Below, in pieces: positions 52,844-61,157 of a stretch of DNA of 64,000 nucleotides. The stretch is taken from contig DASXZP010000009.1 of the NCBI GenBank assembly GCA_036501825.1, positions 9,740-73,739 on the forward strand. Direction: 5' to 3'. Position 1 is the stretch's first letter. Each line of letters begins with the position of its first letter. Source of the DNA: JAFECT01 sp036501825. Its GTDB lineage: Bacteria; Pseudomonadota; Alphaproteobacteria; Caulobacterales; Caulobacteraceae. The notes beneath the pieces are model-generated. The model searched no databases and was not told where the DNA came from. It was given only the letters and a program-made list of their open reading frames with translations. The position numbers and the translations under genes are program-made.

Positions 52844-55150
52844 TCAGGGCAGGGGCTTGGTCGGGACCGAGATGGTGCTGTCGCCCAGCAGGGTGATTTC
52901 GAGGGGCGCGCCGGCGTCCCTGATCGTCTCGTCCGCCACGGGTTTGCCCGTGCCGTAGTTGATCTCGTTGATGGGCGTCTTCATCGCTTCCACCAGGACC
53001 AGCAGACGGCTGCCTTTCTGGAAGCGCCGGCTGGTGAACAGGCTGGCCTGGACGTTCAGGCGCTTGGCGACGCCGGGGGCGAACAGGTCGCGCCGGGTCG
53101 GATCGTTGATCTGGCTCGCGCGCAGGAAGTCGTAGGACAGCTGGACGTATTTGTGGTCAGGCGTGACTTCGTAGAAGGCGATCTCGAAGTCGAAGTCTTT
53201 CTTGTTGGTCACGACATCGAGGTCGGCCTGGAACAGGCCGCTGAACTCGAACGCATGGTCGAAGGGCGAGCTTTCGAAGGCGATAGCGTCCTTCAGGTCG
53301 ATGACATCGTCGATCAGGCCGCCGCCGACGGGCGTCCGGTCCGCATCCGACCGGTCCGCAAGGTCGACCCTTAAGGTCGCCGCTTTGGCGCGCGCGCCTG
53401 GACCGGGCGCCAGGCTGAACATGTCGCCGTCGCGGATCTCAGTCGGATGGAAGGTCAGGATCTGGGGTCCCATGGACGCCAGTGTCGGCACGTGGCGCCA
53501 GACGTTTTCGCCCATGACCTCGTAGTTCACCCGGTCCTGCAGGATCGCGGGCATGGGCGCGCCCTTGAGGACGTGGTCGAACCACTGGTAGCGCAGCGCG
53601 CCGAGGTCGATGTGCGCCGCCGCGTCGAAGGCCATGCCGTCCACCTCGTTGACCTCATCGCCCAGGACGTCGATCGTGCCGCGATTGCCCAGGGTGTGGT
53701 TGTAGGGGCCGAGCACCAGATAGTGCGGCGCGTCCGGTCGCCGCTTCAGCTGTTCGGTGAGGTAGTGCACCGCGCCGTCGCCCGAGCCTTCGAAATAACC
53801 GGTGGTGGTCAGGATCGGAACGTCGATCGAGGCGAACTGATCGCCGAAGGGCACGAGGCCCTGCCAGAACGCATCGTACGTCGGATGATCGAGAAAGTGG
53901 GCGAAGGACGGATTGGGCGCGCCGTCGATCTGCGGCAGCGAACGATAGGCGGCGCCGGAGCGATAGTAGGCGTTGAACAGCCTGTTCCACCGTGCGCGGT
54001 CGCCGTAGGTTTCAGCGTCCAGGGTCTTGTTGTCGGTGGTGTAGAACGGCCAGCTGTAGCCGAAGTTCAGGAACACGCCGCGGTCCATCGGACTGTCCAT
54101 GCCCGGACCGGCGTCGACCGAATCCATCATGGCGACCAGCGCCTTGGGGTGATGCTTGGCGATAGCCCATTGGGTGAAGCCGTCGTAGCTCGCGCCATAG
54201 GTCGCGACGCGCCCGTCGCTCCACGGCTGGCGTGCGATCCAGTCCACCAGCGCCGCGCCGTCTTGGCCATCGTGTTCGTAGGGGATGATGGCGCCGGTTC
54301 CGCAGCCCTTGCCGCGCGACAGGCCGGTCACGCCGACATAGCCGTTCGAGGCGGAACGCCGCTCCTCGCTGAAATTCACCGCGTCGTCGGCGTAGATGGT
54401 GAACTCCATCAGCGCCGGCAGTTTCACCGCCATCTTCGGCCGCACGATCTGCACGCAGACGCTCGCGCCGTCGCCGACGGGAAGGGTGGTTTGTTCGATG
54501 ACATAGCGGCGCCGGTCGTCCTGGTCGACGAGCGCGGGCGCCAGCGGCGCGAAGGCGCGGTAGGCGCTTTCCACCTGATAGGCGCGTACGAGGGCGAGCG
54601 CGTCCGCGTCGCTCAGGGATGTCTTGGCTCGTGCAGCGTGCAGCGCCCCCGCCAGCGTCTCGCGCATGGGGACATGCAGGCTGATGCCCACCGGATAGCG
54701 GTCGGCCGCGATGGCGCGCGACACCAGGGCGGAGGTGCGATCGTCCAACGCATCCATCGTGGCGTGGAAGGCGCGGGTGAAGGCTTCGGGGAAGGCCACA
54801 TGGTCGCGCGCCTCGATCAAGCGCGCCTCGACCAGGATGCGGTACTGCAGGTTCAGGGCCTTGGCCTGGGGGTGGCCGGCGGCGACGTCGACGTCGTGCA
54901 GCGCCTGCAACGACCGCTCCGCATCCGCCCAGCGTCCCGCGACCATCTGGAGGCGAAAGCGCGTGTCGAGGTCGGCGCGCCGGTCGTCGTTGTGGAACGT
55001 CGCGAGCACCGCCTCGGCGAGCTTCGGCATGGCGGCGTCGAGCGCCGGGCGGTCGTCTGCGGCGGGCGCGGTAAACGGGACATCGGCGCGCGCTCCATGG
55101 GCTAGGCCCAGAACAAACGCGGCGGCCGCCGCAAGCAACACGCTCCGCAT
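52844..55150 (-). CDS. CocE/NonD-type (X-Pro dipeptidyl-peptidase S15) hydrolase, exported
   Basis: A 768-residue protein. Signal peptide (VLLAAAAAFVLGLAHGARAD), a helical N-terminal extension of about 200 residues, then the alpha/beta-hydrolase core with nucleophile Ser321 (ATYGASYDGFTQW). A C-terminal beta-sandwich follows (from about residue 560), as in cocaine esterase and X-Pro peptidases. It likely hydrolyses acyl or peptide bonds in the periplasm. The ATG at 55150 shares one base with the stop codon of a broken dipeptidase fragment (TGATG), suggesting they once formed an operon. Confidence 0.85.
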   Translation of the reverse strand: MRSVLLAAAAAFVLGLAHGARADVPFTAPAADDRPALDAAMPKLAEAVLATFHNDDRRADLDTRFRLQMVAGRWADAERSLQALHDVDVAAGHPQAKALNLQYRILVEARLIEARDHVAFPEAFTRAFHATMDALDDRTSALVSRAIAADRYPVGISLHVPMRETLAGALHAARAKTSLSDADALALVRAYQVESAYRAFAPLAPALVDQDDRRRYVIEQTTLPVGDGASVCVQIVRPKMAVKLPALMEFTIYADDAVNFSEERRSASNGYVGVTGLSRGKGCGTGAIIPYEHDGQDGAALVDWIARQPWSDGRVATYGASYDGFTQWAIAKHHPKALVAMMDSVDAGPGMDSPMDRGVFLNFGYSWPFYTTDNKTLDAETYGDRARWNRLFNAYYRSGAAYRSLPQIDGAPNPSFAHFLDHPTYDAFWQGLVPFGDQFASIDVPILTTTGYFEGSGDGAVHYLTEQLKRRPDAPHYLVLGPYNHTLGNRGTIDVLGDEVNEVDGMAFDAAAHIDLGALRYQWFDHVLKGAPMPAILQDRVNYEVMGENVWRHVPTLASMGPQILTFHPTEIRDGDMFSLAPGPGARAKAATLRVDLADRSDADRTPVGGGLIDDVIDLKDAIAFESSPFDHAFEFSGLFQADLDVVTNKKDFDFEIAFYEVTPDHKYVQLSYDFLRASQINDPTRRDLFAPGVAKRLNVQASLFTSRRFQKGSRLLVLVEAMKTPINEINYGTGKPVADETIRDAGAPLEITLLGDSTISVPTKPLP

Positions 55151-55266
55151 CACGCCCCCCAGACTTCCGTGAACACGCGAGCGAAGTTGCCGCCGATCCG
55201 CTTTTCGATGCGCGTGCTCGACCAGCCGCGTTGGGCCGGGTCCTGACCCAGGGCCGGTGGCCGCGG
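55150..55266 (-). pseudogene. 3' remnant of a membrane dipeptidase (peptidase M19) gene
   Basis: Reading leftward from about 55266, the frame encodes PPALGQDPAQRGWSS, then TRIEKRIGGNFARVFTEVWGA and TGA. The end closely matches the usual M19 C-terminus (GWS...KxxGGNFxRVF.EVWG). The rest of the dipeptidase, over 300 residues, is missing. The region further upstream is not M19-like. The stop codon overlaps the start of the CocE gene, as expected if a deletion removed the first gene of an operon. Confidence 0.65.
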
Positions 55267-55528
55267 TCCCGGCGAGCAAGCCCGGCAGGGTGCGCCGGTC
55301 AGTCGCTGCAATTACCTTCGAATCCACGGTGCTCCCTCTCGGACCGGCCTCGTCGAGCGTGAGGATAGGGCCCTTTCCCACGGATAGCGCAAAAGACGAA
55401 CATTGGCGTTGCAAGCGGGGCAACGCCTACGATCGCAGCCCTGCCGACCTCGGAAAGCGTCCGCGCCGCTTCCGCTTCGGGGAAAGCGCTTCTATATCGG
55501 GCGGCTCCCCTCGAACCTTTGGACGTCC
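55267..55528. other. Intergenic region upstream of metG
   Basis: It holds no gene I can support. The left side was probably joined by the event that removed the dipeptidase gene. The right side must carry the metG promoter. No leader RNA structure or T-box was recognised. Confidence 0.35.
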
Positions 55529-57244
55529 ATGGCCCGCATTCTTGTCACCTCGGCGCTGCCCTACATCAACGGCATCAAGCACCTGGGGAACCTGGCGGGC
55601 TCGATGCTGCCGGCGGACGTCTATGCCCGGTTCCAGCGGGCGCGGGGCCATGAGGTGCTCTACATCTGCGCCACCGACGAGCATGGCACCCCGGCGGAGC
55701 TGGCGGCCGCGGCGGCGGGGCAGGACGTTCGGACCTACTGCGACGAGCAGCACCTGATCCAGAAGACCGCGGGCGAGGCCTTCGGTCTGTCCTACGACTA
55801 TTTCGGCCGCTCCTCGAACCCGCCGAACCACCGCCTGACCCAGGCCTTCGCCGAGACGCTCGAGGCCAACGGGCTGATCGAAGAGCGGCTCGATCAGATG
55901 ATCTATTCGATCGACGACAAGCGGTTCCTGCCCGACCGCTACGTCGAGGGGACCTGCCCGCACTGCGCCTATCCCAAGGCGCGGGGCGATCAGTGCGACA
56001 ACTGCGGGCGGTTGTTAGATCCGGTCGATCTGATCGATCCGCATTCGACGGTGTCGGGTTCGAAGAACCTGGAGGTGCGCGACACGCGTCACCTCTATCT
56101 CCTGCAGACCAAGGTCGAGCAGAAGCTGCGCGACTGGCTGACCTCGAAGACCGACTTTCCGTCGCTGGCGCGCTCGATCGCGATGAAGCATCTCGACGAG
56201 GGCCTGATCGACCGCGGCATCACGCGCGATCTGGTCTGGGGCATTCCGGTGGTGAAGGACGGCTTTCCGCGCCCCGGGTTCGAGGACAAGGTTTTCTACG
56301 TCTGGTTCGACGCGCCGATCGAATACATCGGCGCCACGGTCGAGTGGTCGGAGAAGTCGGGCGAGGACTGGCAGCGCTGGTGGCGCCTCGACAAGGGCGC
56401 GGGCGACGTCCGCTACGTGCAGGTGATGGGCAAGGACAACGTCGCCTTCCACACGGTCAGTTTCCCCGCGACGATCCTGGGCTCCGGCGAGCCGTGGAAG
56501 ATGGTCGACGTGCTGAAGGCGTTCAACTGGCTGAACTGGTATGGCGGCAAGTTCTCGACCTCGCAGAACCGCGGCGTCTTCATGGACCAGGCGCTGGACC
56601 TGTTGCCGGCCGACTACTGGCGCTGGTGGCTGACCGCGAATGCGCCGGAGGGGTCGGACACCGCGTTCACCTGGGAGCTGTTCCAGACCACGGTGAACAA
56701 AGACCTCGCCGACATCTTGGGCAACTTCGTCAACCGCATCCTGAAGTTCTGCGAAACGCGCTGCGGCGCCGTCGTGCCGGAAGGCGGCGAACCGGGCGAG
56801 CTCGAACGCAAGCTCTACGCGGAGCTGTCGGACGCCCTGACCGAAGCGACCGAACAGTTCGAGGCGATGGAGTACCGCAAGGCCGCCCAGGCGGTGCGCC
56901 GCATCTGGGTGATCGGCAACGAGTACCTGACCGAAGCGGCGCCCTGGACCGCCATCAAGACCGACCCGGCGCGCGGCGCGATGATCGTGCGCACGGGCCT
57001 GAACCTGGTGGCGCTGTTTGCGGCCATCAGTCAGCCGATCATTCCGTTCGCCTCGGCGACGATCGCGGGATCGGTGGGCCTGACCACGCCGCTGGACTGG
57101 CCGTCGGCGGATGCGGAAAAGGAACTGAACCGCCTGACGCTCGGCGCTGCGATCACGGTGCCCGCGGTGTTGTTCAAGAAGATCGAAGACGAACAGGTCG
57201 CCGAATGGACCGAACGCTTCGGCGGCTCCGAAGCGGCGGCGTAG
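55529..57244 (+). CDS. metG: Methionyl-tRNA synthetase
   Basis: A 571-residue cytoplasmic class I synthetase that charges tRNA-Met. The HIGH-type motif is HLGN (residues 18-21), after LVTSALPYINGI. A zinc knuckle with two CxxC pairs lies at Cys143/146 and Cys156/159. The KMSKS-equivalent is KFSTS (341-345), typical of this subclass. The C-terminal anticodon-binding helices follow. There is no C-terminal tRNA-binding extension. The ATG at 55529 is the natural start; the frame extends upstream but is not protein-like there. Confidence 0.96.
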   Translation: MARILVTSALPYINGIKHLGNLAGSMLPADVYARFQRARGHEVLYICATDEHGTPAELAAAAAGQDVRTYCDEQHLIQKTAGEAFGLSYDYFGRSSNPPNHRLTQAFAETLEANGLIEERLDQMIYSIDDKRFLPDRYVEGTCPHCAYPKARGDQCDNCGRLLDPVDLIDPHSTVSGSKNLEVRDTRHLYLLQTKVEQKLRDWLTSKTDFPSLARSIAMKHLDEGLIDRGITRDLVWGIPVVKDGFPRPGFEDKVFYVWFDAPIEYIGATVEWSEKSGEDWQRWWRLDKGAGDVRYVQVMGKDNVAFHTVSFPATILGSGEPWKMVDVLKAFNWLNWYGGKFSTSQNRGVFMDQALDLLPADYWRWWLTANAPEGSDTAFTWELFQTTVNKDLADILGNFVNRILKFCETRCGAVVPEGGEPGELERKLYAELSDALTEATEQFEAMEYRKAAQAVRRIWVIGNEYLTEAAPWTAIKTDPARGAMIVRTGLNLVALFAAISQPIIPFASATIAGSVGLTTPLDWPSADAEKELNRLTLGAAITVPAVLFKKIEDEQVAEWTERFGGSEAAA

Positions 57245-57901
57245 TTACGCCCGGAGCGGCTCTCTGCGCTGTTGCTTGCGGCCGGCCAGCATCACCAGGA
57301 TGACGATGGCGATGAGCGCGATGCCGCCGATCAGCCACATGCCGGGCGAGAGGGTGAGGCCCTTGAAGCCGGCGGTCTGGGTCGCGGGCGTGCTGTGGGT
57401 TGCGGGCGCGGGCGGCGCGGCCTGAGCCATGGTGGTCGGGGCGGGCGTTATGACCGGGGCCGGGGTCGTCGCGCCGGAGACCGTGACCGCATTGGTGGCG
57501 ACGGTGGTCGCGGCGGGACCGCCGGCAAGCCGGGTGTGGTGACGCGCATGGGCGACGCGCAGGCGCAGCGCCGGATTGGCGACCGGATAGTTGGAGATGC
57601 GCAGGAACATGCGGCCCGTGGCGGGGTCGCGAACATGCACGGCCATCAGGCCCGGCGGCAGGCTCGCGACATAGGCGTCGTCGTTGGCCTGAGCCTGGGC
57701 GGCGACCGCGTCCGCAGCGGTGGCGGTGTCGGTCGAGGCGGCGGGGGCCGCGTCAGGGGCTGCGCCCATCAGGGCCGGCTGCTCAGGGGGCGGGGGCGGG
57801 GCGACGGAGGCCTGCTGGTCGACCTGCTTCATGCAGCCGCCGAGGAGCGCGGCGGCGCCAAGCGCGATAAGGGCAAATCGGGAGATCGAACGTCCAGCCA
57901 T
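57245..57901 (-). CDS. Predicted lipoprotein with a C-terminal membrane helix (218 aa)
   Basis: Signal peptide (FALIALGAAALLGGC) with lipobox Cys23. The mature part is Pro/Ala/Thr-rich with a small possible domain (residues 75-120: YVASLPPGLMAVHVRDPATG, FLRISNYPVANPALRLRV). A C-terminal transmembrane helix (MWLIGGIALIAIVILVMLA) with a basic end follows. The presence of both a lipid anchor and a C-terminal helix is unusual. The start is ATG at 57901, after GGAGGGA. Its stop is directly adjacent to the convergent metG stop. No family recognised. Confidence 0.72.
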   Translation of the reverse strand: MAGRSISRFALIALGAAALLGGCMKQVDQQASVAPPPPPEQPALMGAAPDAAPAASTDTATAADAVAAQAQANDDAYVASLPPGLMAVHVRDPATGRMFLRISNYPVANPALRLRVAHARHHTRLAGGPAATTVATNAVTVSGATTPAPVITPAPTTMAQAAPPAPATHSTPATQTAGFKGLTLSPGMWLIGGIALIAIVILVMLAGRKQQRREPLRA

Positions 57902-57983
57902 GGCGCAATCCCTCCAGGAGGCCGTTAACCTTTACCAGAGGGGTTTGGAGGGGGGAAGGCCGGGGGGACGGACGGCATTGCCG

Positions 57984-58078
57984 CCCTACTGCGCGCCTGC
58001 GGCGCTTCGAAGGGCAATCCTACTTCGAATGTTGGCCACAGCCCTTGTCCTGCGAAGCTCCGCAGGAGCGAAGCAGGA
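57984..58078. repeat. Pair of inverted REP-like palindromes (left copy)
   Basis: Unit A (57984-58014, CCCTACT...CGAAGGG) and unit B (58048-58078, TCCTGCGAAGC...GAAGCAGGA) are each imperfect 31-base palindromes, built from the same words in opposite orientation. The same A-B pair recurs at 60755-60847. They sit directly beside the tRNA-Gly sequence in both places, resembling REP/BIME elements. Confidence 0.65.
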
Positions 58079-58079
58079 T

Positions 58080-58127
58080 TGGAGCGGGTAGTCGGGATCG
58101 AACCGGCATCCTCAGCTTGGAAGGCTG
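58080..58127 (-). repeat. 48-bp partial copy of tRNA-Gly(UCC), 3' half (att-like site)
   Basis: These 48 bases are identical to 60848-60895, the anticodon loop to CCA end of the intact tRNA-Gly gene. The 5' half is missing; the match stops abruptly in the anticodon stem. This is the layout left when an element integrates at the 3' end of a tRNA gene. Confidence 0.85.
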
Positions 58128-58152
58128 GGTAATATTAAATATTTTCAATAGA

Positions 58153-58299
58153 TTAACCCCCAAACGTCCCCATTTCGGCCCAAAATGACCCAATCTCGCG
58201 ATGGAGGCCGAGTTGTCGCGCGAGATCGGCCACGTCGTCTGCGCTGGCTTCGGTCTGGATACCGCGCTGGCGCCAATAGTTAGCGCACCGCCGCGCCAC
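58153..58299 (-). CDS. Small ORF next to the tRNA fragment (48 aa)
   Basis: A GTG-started frame giving MARRCANYWRQRGIQ, then TEASADDVADLARQLGLHRE and an ending EMGTFGG. Its amphipathic helix pattern looks protein-like, and it lies just inside the att-like repeat, where excisionases or integrase tails are often found. It could instead be the 3' remnant of a larger gene whose upstream part has decayed. I do not recognise it. Confidence 0.3.
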   Translation of the reverse strand: MARRCANYWRQRGIQTEASADDVADLARQLGLHREIGSFWAEMGTFGG

Positions 58300-58345
58300 A
58301 CCCCCGACGGCTGCTCAGGATCGCCCTGGTCGAATTTCCATCCGC

Positions 58346-59530
58346 TCAGACCAGGTCGCGTGGCCGAATCGTCGTTTCGATGGTCCGATCTCCGCGCCGA
58401 ATGGTCAGTATGGCCTGCTGCATGTGCTGAAGGTCTTCGCGCAGCGCGGACAGAGTGAAGTCCATGGCCGGCTTTCCATCGATGGCGACAAGGATGTCGC
58501 CCTTCTGCAATCCCGCCTCCGAAGCGGGCGACGCGTCAGCCACGGCATCCACCAAGAAGGTCCTGAAATCGTCACCCGACGAGGTCAAGGACAGGCCGGT
58601 CCGGTTGTACGGAATCGGAGCGCTGAACTGGGCGTTAGGTTCGAGGTAGATGCGATTGTGCGGGTAGTCGATTACGACGCGAAACTTCTCGAGGATAGCA
58701 GCTCCGATATTCCCCTGTTGATCGGCGGCGCCGAAGGGACCTTGGACCGTGCGGGCGAACACCGTCAACGGCCTCGCGATCTCAAAGCGTCCGAGCCGGA
58801 AGGCGCGCACCCGGCCGACGACCCCGTCGACGCCGCCGCCAAACGCACGACCTTCGATCCAGGGCAGAGTGCGGCGCCCCGATTGCAGATAGTGCTGCGC
58901 GTCCACGAATGGTGTGTTCAGGATCAAGGCCGCGCCGTTGCCGATGTCGAGCACAAAATCCCCCGTTGCCGTGCGCCCGTCGTCGTCGACGACCTCGCCG
59001 TGCACCATGGGATGTCCCGAGGTATTGAAGGTAATGGGAAAGCTCTCGCCGCCGCGGTCGTAGTGATAGGTGTCTTTGTCATGCAGCGTGACGGTCTGCG
59101 ACGCGTAGTTGATCTCCACGATGAATTGCGAAATAAAATCGTAACCGAGCACGCCCGCAAACTCATGGCCGCTGATCTTCGCCAAGTCTCCTAACGGCGC
59201 GGCAATGAACAGCGGTTGCGAGAAATTCCCCACCTCTGGAACGGTAAAGGACGTCCCCTTCACCAAGGCGCCCATGACTGTCTTGTCGCCGCCCCCGCCG
59301 ATTGGGATGGGGTCACCCAGCGCCACGCCGAGCTTCTGCGCCGTCGGGAGATCGATGACCGCGTACTTGTCTCCCGTGTCCAGCACGAACCACAATGGCC
59401 TCCGGGCGACCACGACGCGAATGTAGAGCGTCTTATTTGCCAACTCGACCGACGCGCGAGCGTCAGCTAGCGTCAGGGATGGCGCGAACAGGCAAATGAC
59501 TGTTAGGGCGGCGCACAAAAGGATTTTCAT
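58346..59530 (-). CDS. Exported retropepsin-like aspartic protease with PDZ domain
   Basis: A 394-residue protein. Signal peptide (ILLCAALTVICLFAPSLTLA), a first retropepsin-type lobe with the catalytic triplet DTG (51-53, FVLDTGDKYAVID), and a second lobe with DIG (195-197, FVLDIGNGAALIL). A PDZ domain follows (residues about 315-390: SEAGLQKGDILVAIDGKP). Such pepsin-like proteins with PDZ domains are found in many bacteria but their substrates are not known. It follows the anti-sigma gene on the same strand after 67 bases. Base composition is visibly lower in GC than the flanks, suggesting acquisition. Confidence 0.82.
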   Translation of the reverse strand: MKILLCAALTVICLFAPSLTLADARASVELANKTLYIRVVVARRPLWFVLDTGDKYAVIDLPTAQKLGVALGDPIPIGGGGDKTVMGALVKGTSFTVPEVGNFSQPLFIAAPLGDLAKISGHEFAGVLGYDFISQFIVEINYASQTVTLHDKDTYHYDRGGESFPITFNTSGHPMVHGEVVDDDGRTATGDFVLDIGNGAALILNTPFVDAQHYLQSGRRTLPWIEGRAFGGGVDGVVGRVRAFRLGRFEIARPLTVFARTVQGPFGAADQQGNIGAAILEKFRVVIDYPHNRIYLEPNAQFSAPIPYNRTGLSLTSSGDDFRTFLVDAVADASPASEAGLQKGDILVAIDGKPAMDFTLSALREDLQHMQQAILTIRRGDRTIETTIRPRDLV

Positions 59531-59597
59531 GCTCTGACTCCTCGATCTTTGCCTAATTACGTCGGGGCGCCCAGAAAGTTACGGAAAGGCGGCCGCC

Positions 59598-60038
59598 TCA
59601 TCCCAGAATGTGGATGCGGATGCGTCGTGATACCGCAAAATAGTAAGCCCATAGGGCCGCGGATGCCGCCGCCAGAGCGAGCACCGTCGTCATCTGGCCC
59701 GGCAACGCAAGCCAGTGTACGCGAAACACGCCTTTGCCAATCTCGAAACTGAAGCCGAGCGAAATCGCGTTCAGGGTCAGAGTCGAACCGACGGCAATGA
59801 GTATTTTCTGTTTCAGCAGTTCGCGCTTGGTGCGTTTTAGCGCCGCGCGCTCCAAGCCCGCTTCCGGGGGCGCCGCGTCCGAGAGACTGGAAAGGACCTT
59901 CGACGTTTCAGCGACCTCGATTGCGAACGATGGGTCGTCCCGCAGATAGTCTTCGACGAGGTTGCACGTGGCGGGGGTGGCCTCCCCGGAGAGGTAAACG
60001 GGCAGAAGATCCTTGATCACGTCCTTGGTGATATTCAT
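59598..60038 (-). CDS. Membrane anti-sigma factor (partner of the ECF sigma factor)
   Basis: A 146-residue protein. The N-terminal segment DVIKDLLPVYLSGEATPATCNLVEDYLRDDP is like anti-sigma domains with DLLPxYLSGE, though the zinc-binding Cys/His set is incomplete. Two membrane helices follow: ILIAVGSTLTLNAISLGFSF and TTVLALAAASAALWAYYFAV. The ATG at 60038 overlaps the sigma gene by ATGA. It probably holds the sigma factor at the membrane until a signal arrives. Confidence 0.8.
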   Translation of the reverse strand: MNITKDVIKDLLPVYLSGEATPATCNLVEDYLRDDPSFAIEVAETSKVLSSLSDAAPPEAGLERAALKRTKRELLKQKILIAVGSTLTLNAISLGFSFEIGKGVFRVHWLALPGQMTTVLALAAASAALWAYYFAVSRRIRIHILG

Positions 60039-60541
60039 GGCGTTTCCAATCCGGAACGGCGGGCGTCGACCAGTCGGGTCGAGCGCACAAGTTTGAGCCG
60101 CGCGCGGTGTATCCGCACCTTGATCACGGCGACCGTCAGGCCTAACGCGCGCGCAATTTCTTGATAAGACATCTGTTCCTGCGCCCGCATGAGCAACGCG
60201 GCGCGGTCGATTTCTGTGAGTTTCTGGATCTCTGCCATGACGAGGCCGAGTTGGGAGCGGTCCTCGGCGCGTGATTCAGCGGAGGCGCTCTCGTCGGGTA
60301 TACTTTCGTCCAGTACGGCGTGGCGCCGCGCGCGGCGTAAGGTGTCGCGATACAGGTTTCGCGCGATGGTGAACAAATAGGCCTTCACGGTCTCTGCGCG
60401 CAGGGGCCCCGGCGCCGTCCACGCGCGTACGAACGTCTCCGAAGTGATGTCGTCAGCGATGGCCGGGTCGCCGGAGAGATAGAGGGCGAACCTCCGCACG
60501 TCCGGAGCATACCGCTCATAGAGGACCTGAAATTCCGTCAT
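60035..60541 (-). CDS. ECF sigma factor
   Basis: A 168-residue sigma-70 family protein: region 2 (YERYAPDVRRFALYLSGDPAIADDITSETF, VKAYLFTIARNLYRDTLRR) and region 4 (LTEIDRAALLMRAQEQMSYQEIARALG, VAVIKVRIHRARLKL). The start is ATG at 60541. It forms a sigma/anti-sigma pair with the next gene. With the retropepsin gene it fills the tRNA-Gly-flanked cassette and probably controls its own operon. Confidence 0.9.
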   Translation of the reverse strand: MTEFQVLYERYAPDVRRFALYLSGDPAIADDITSETFVRAWTAPGPLRAETVKAYLFTIARNLYRDTLRRARRHAVLDESIPDESASAESRAEDRSQLGLVMAEIQKLTEIDRAALLMRAQEQMSYQEIARALGLTVAVIKVRIHRARLKLVRSTRLVDARRSGLETP

Positions 60542-60754
60542 TCGCCCCGTGCCGCGTACCTTACGCCGCTCAGACGCGAAAGTTACGTGGGGGGTCTTTT
60601 TGGCGTTCGACGACCTTTATGGAGCAAAGAGGCCCAAGCGGCCGCGATTTCGCTCGTCAACGAAACGCGTGAGCTCCTGGCTGGCATCCGCGCTCAGCAG
60701 GACCGCAGGCCACACTGAACTCGTGGGCCGTGCCGCGAAAGGGAGACGAAGCAG

Positions 60755-60847
60755 CCCTACTTCGCTCCTCTGGAGCTTCGAAGGGTATCCCACTGCGACT
60801 TAGAGGGTGGGGCTTGTCCTACGAAGCTCTGCAGGAGCGAAGTAGGA
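60755..60847. repeat. Pair of inverted REP-like palindromes (right copy)
   Basis: Unit A' (60755-60785, CCCTACTTCGCTCC...GGAGCTTCGAAGGG) and unit B' (60817-60847, TCCTACGAAGC...GCGAAGTAGGA) lie in opposite orientation, about 31 bases apart. They match the pair at 57984-58078 with several substitutions. The rest of 60542-60754 holds no gene; it should contain the promoter of the sigma factor operon. Confidence 0.65.
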
Positions 60848-60921
60848 TGGAGCGGGTAGTCGGGATCGAACCGGCATCCTCAGCTTGGAAGGCTGCTGCA
60901 CTACCATTGTGCTATACCCGC
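60848..60921 (-). tRNA. tRNA-Gly (anticodon UCC)
   Basis: Reading leftward: acceptor GCGGGTA, D arm AGCACAATGGTAGTGCA, anticodon loop CTTCCAA (anticodon TCC), T arm GCCGGTTCGATCCCGA-like, acceptor TACCCGC and encoded CCA. It is intact. Its 3' 48 bases are repeated at 58080-58127. Confidence 0.96.
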
Positions 60922-60962
60922 GCCGCGCCCCAAGAGGGGCGTCCGATGTTCAAAAGCGCGCG

Positions 60963-61048
60963 TGGTGGAGGAAGTAGGACTCGAACCTACGAAGCATAAA
61001 TGCAGCGGATTTACAGTCCGCCCCCTTTGCCACTCGGGACATTCCTCC
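60963..61048 (-). tRNA. tRNA-Tyr (anticodon GUA)
   Basis: 86 bases including encoded CCA. The acceptor GGAGGAA/TTCCTCC, anticodon loop ACTGTAAAT (anticodon GTA), long variable arm (CTGCATTTATGCTTCGTAG region) and T arm are all visible. It lies 41 bases upstream of tRNA-Gly and is probably cotranscribed with it. Confidence 0.96.
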
Positions 61049-61157
61049 AGCGCGCATCGAGACCAATAAAACCGGCGGGCACGGTTTCAGCTTGCTCAGA
61101 GATGAGCTAGCCCGTGGCCCGACGGCCTCAGGGCCCGAAATCGGAGCGCGCCTTATA

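Noticed and set aside
55267..55528. Possible methionine-responsive riboswitch before metG
   Set aside because: No SAM riboswitch or T-box core elements are recognisable in the leader.
57400..57830. Repetitive Pro/Ala/Thr coding sequence that looks like a tandem repeat
   Set aside because: Simple low-complexity coding of the lipoprotein; no exact repeat unit.
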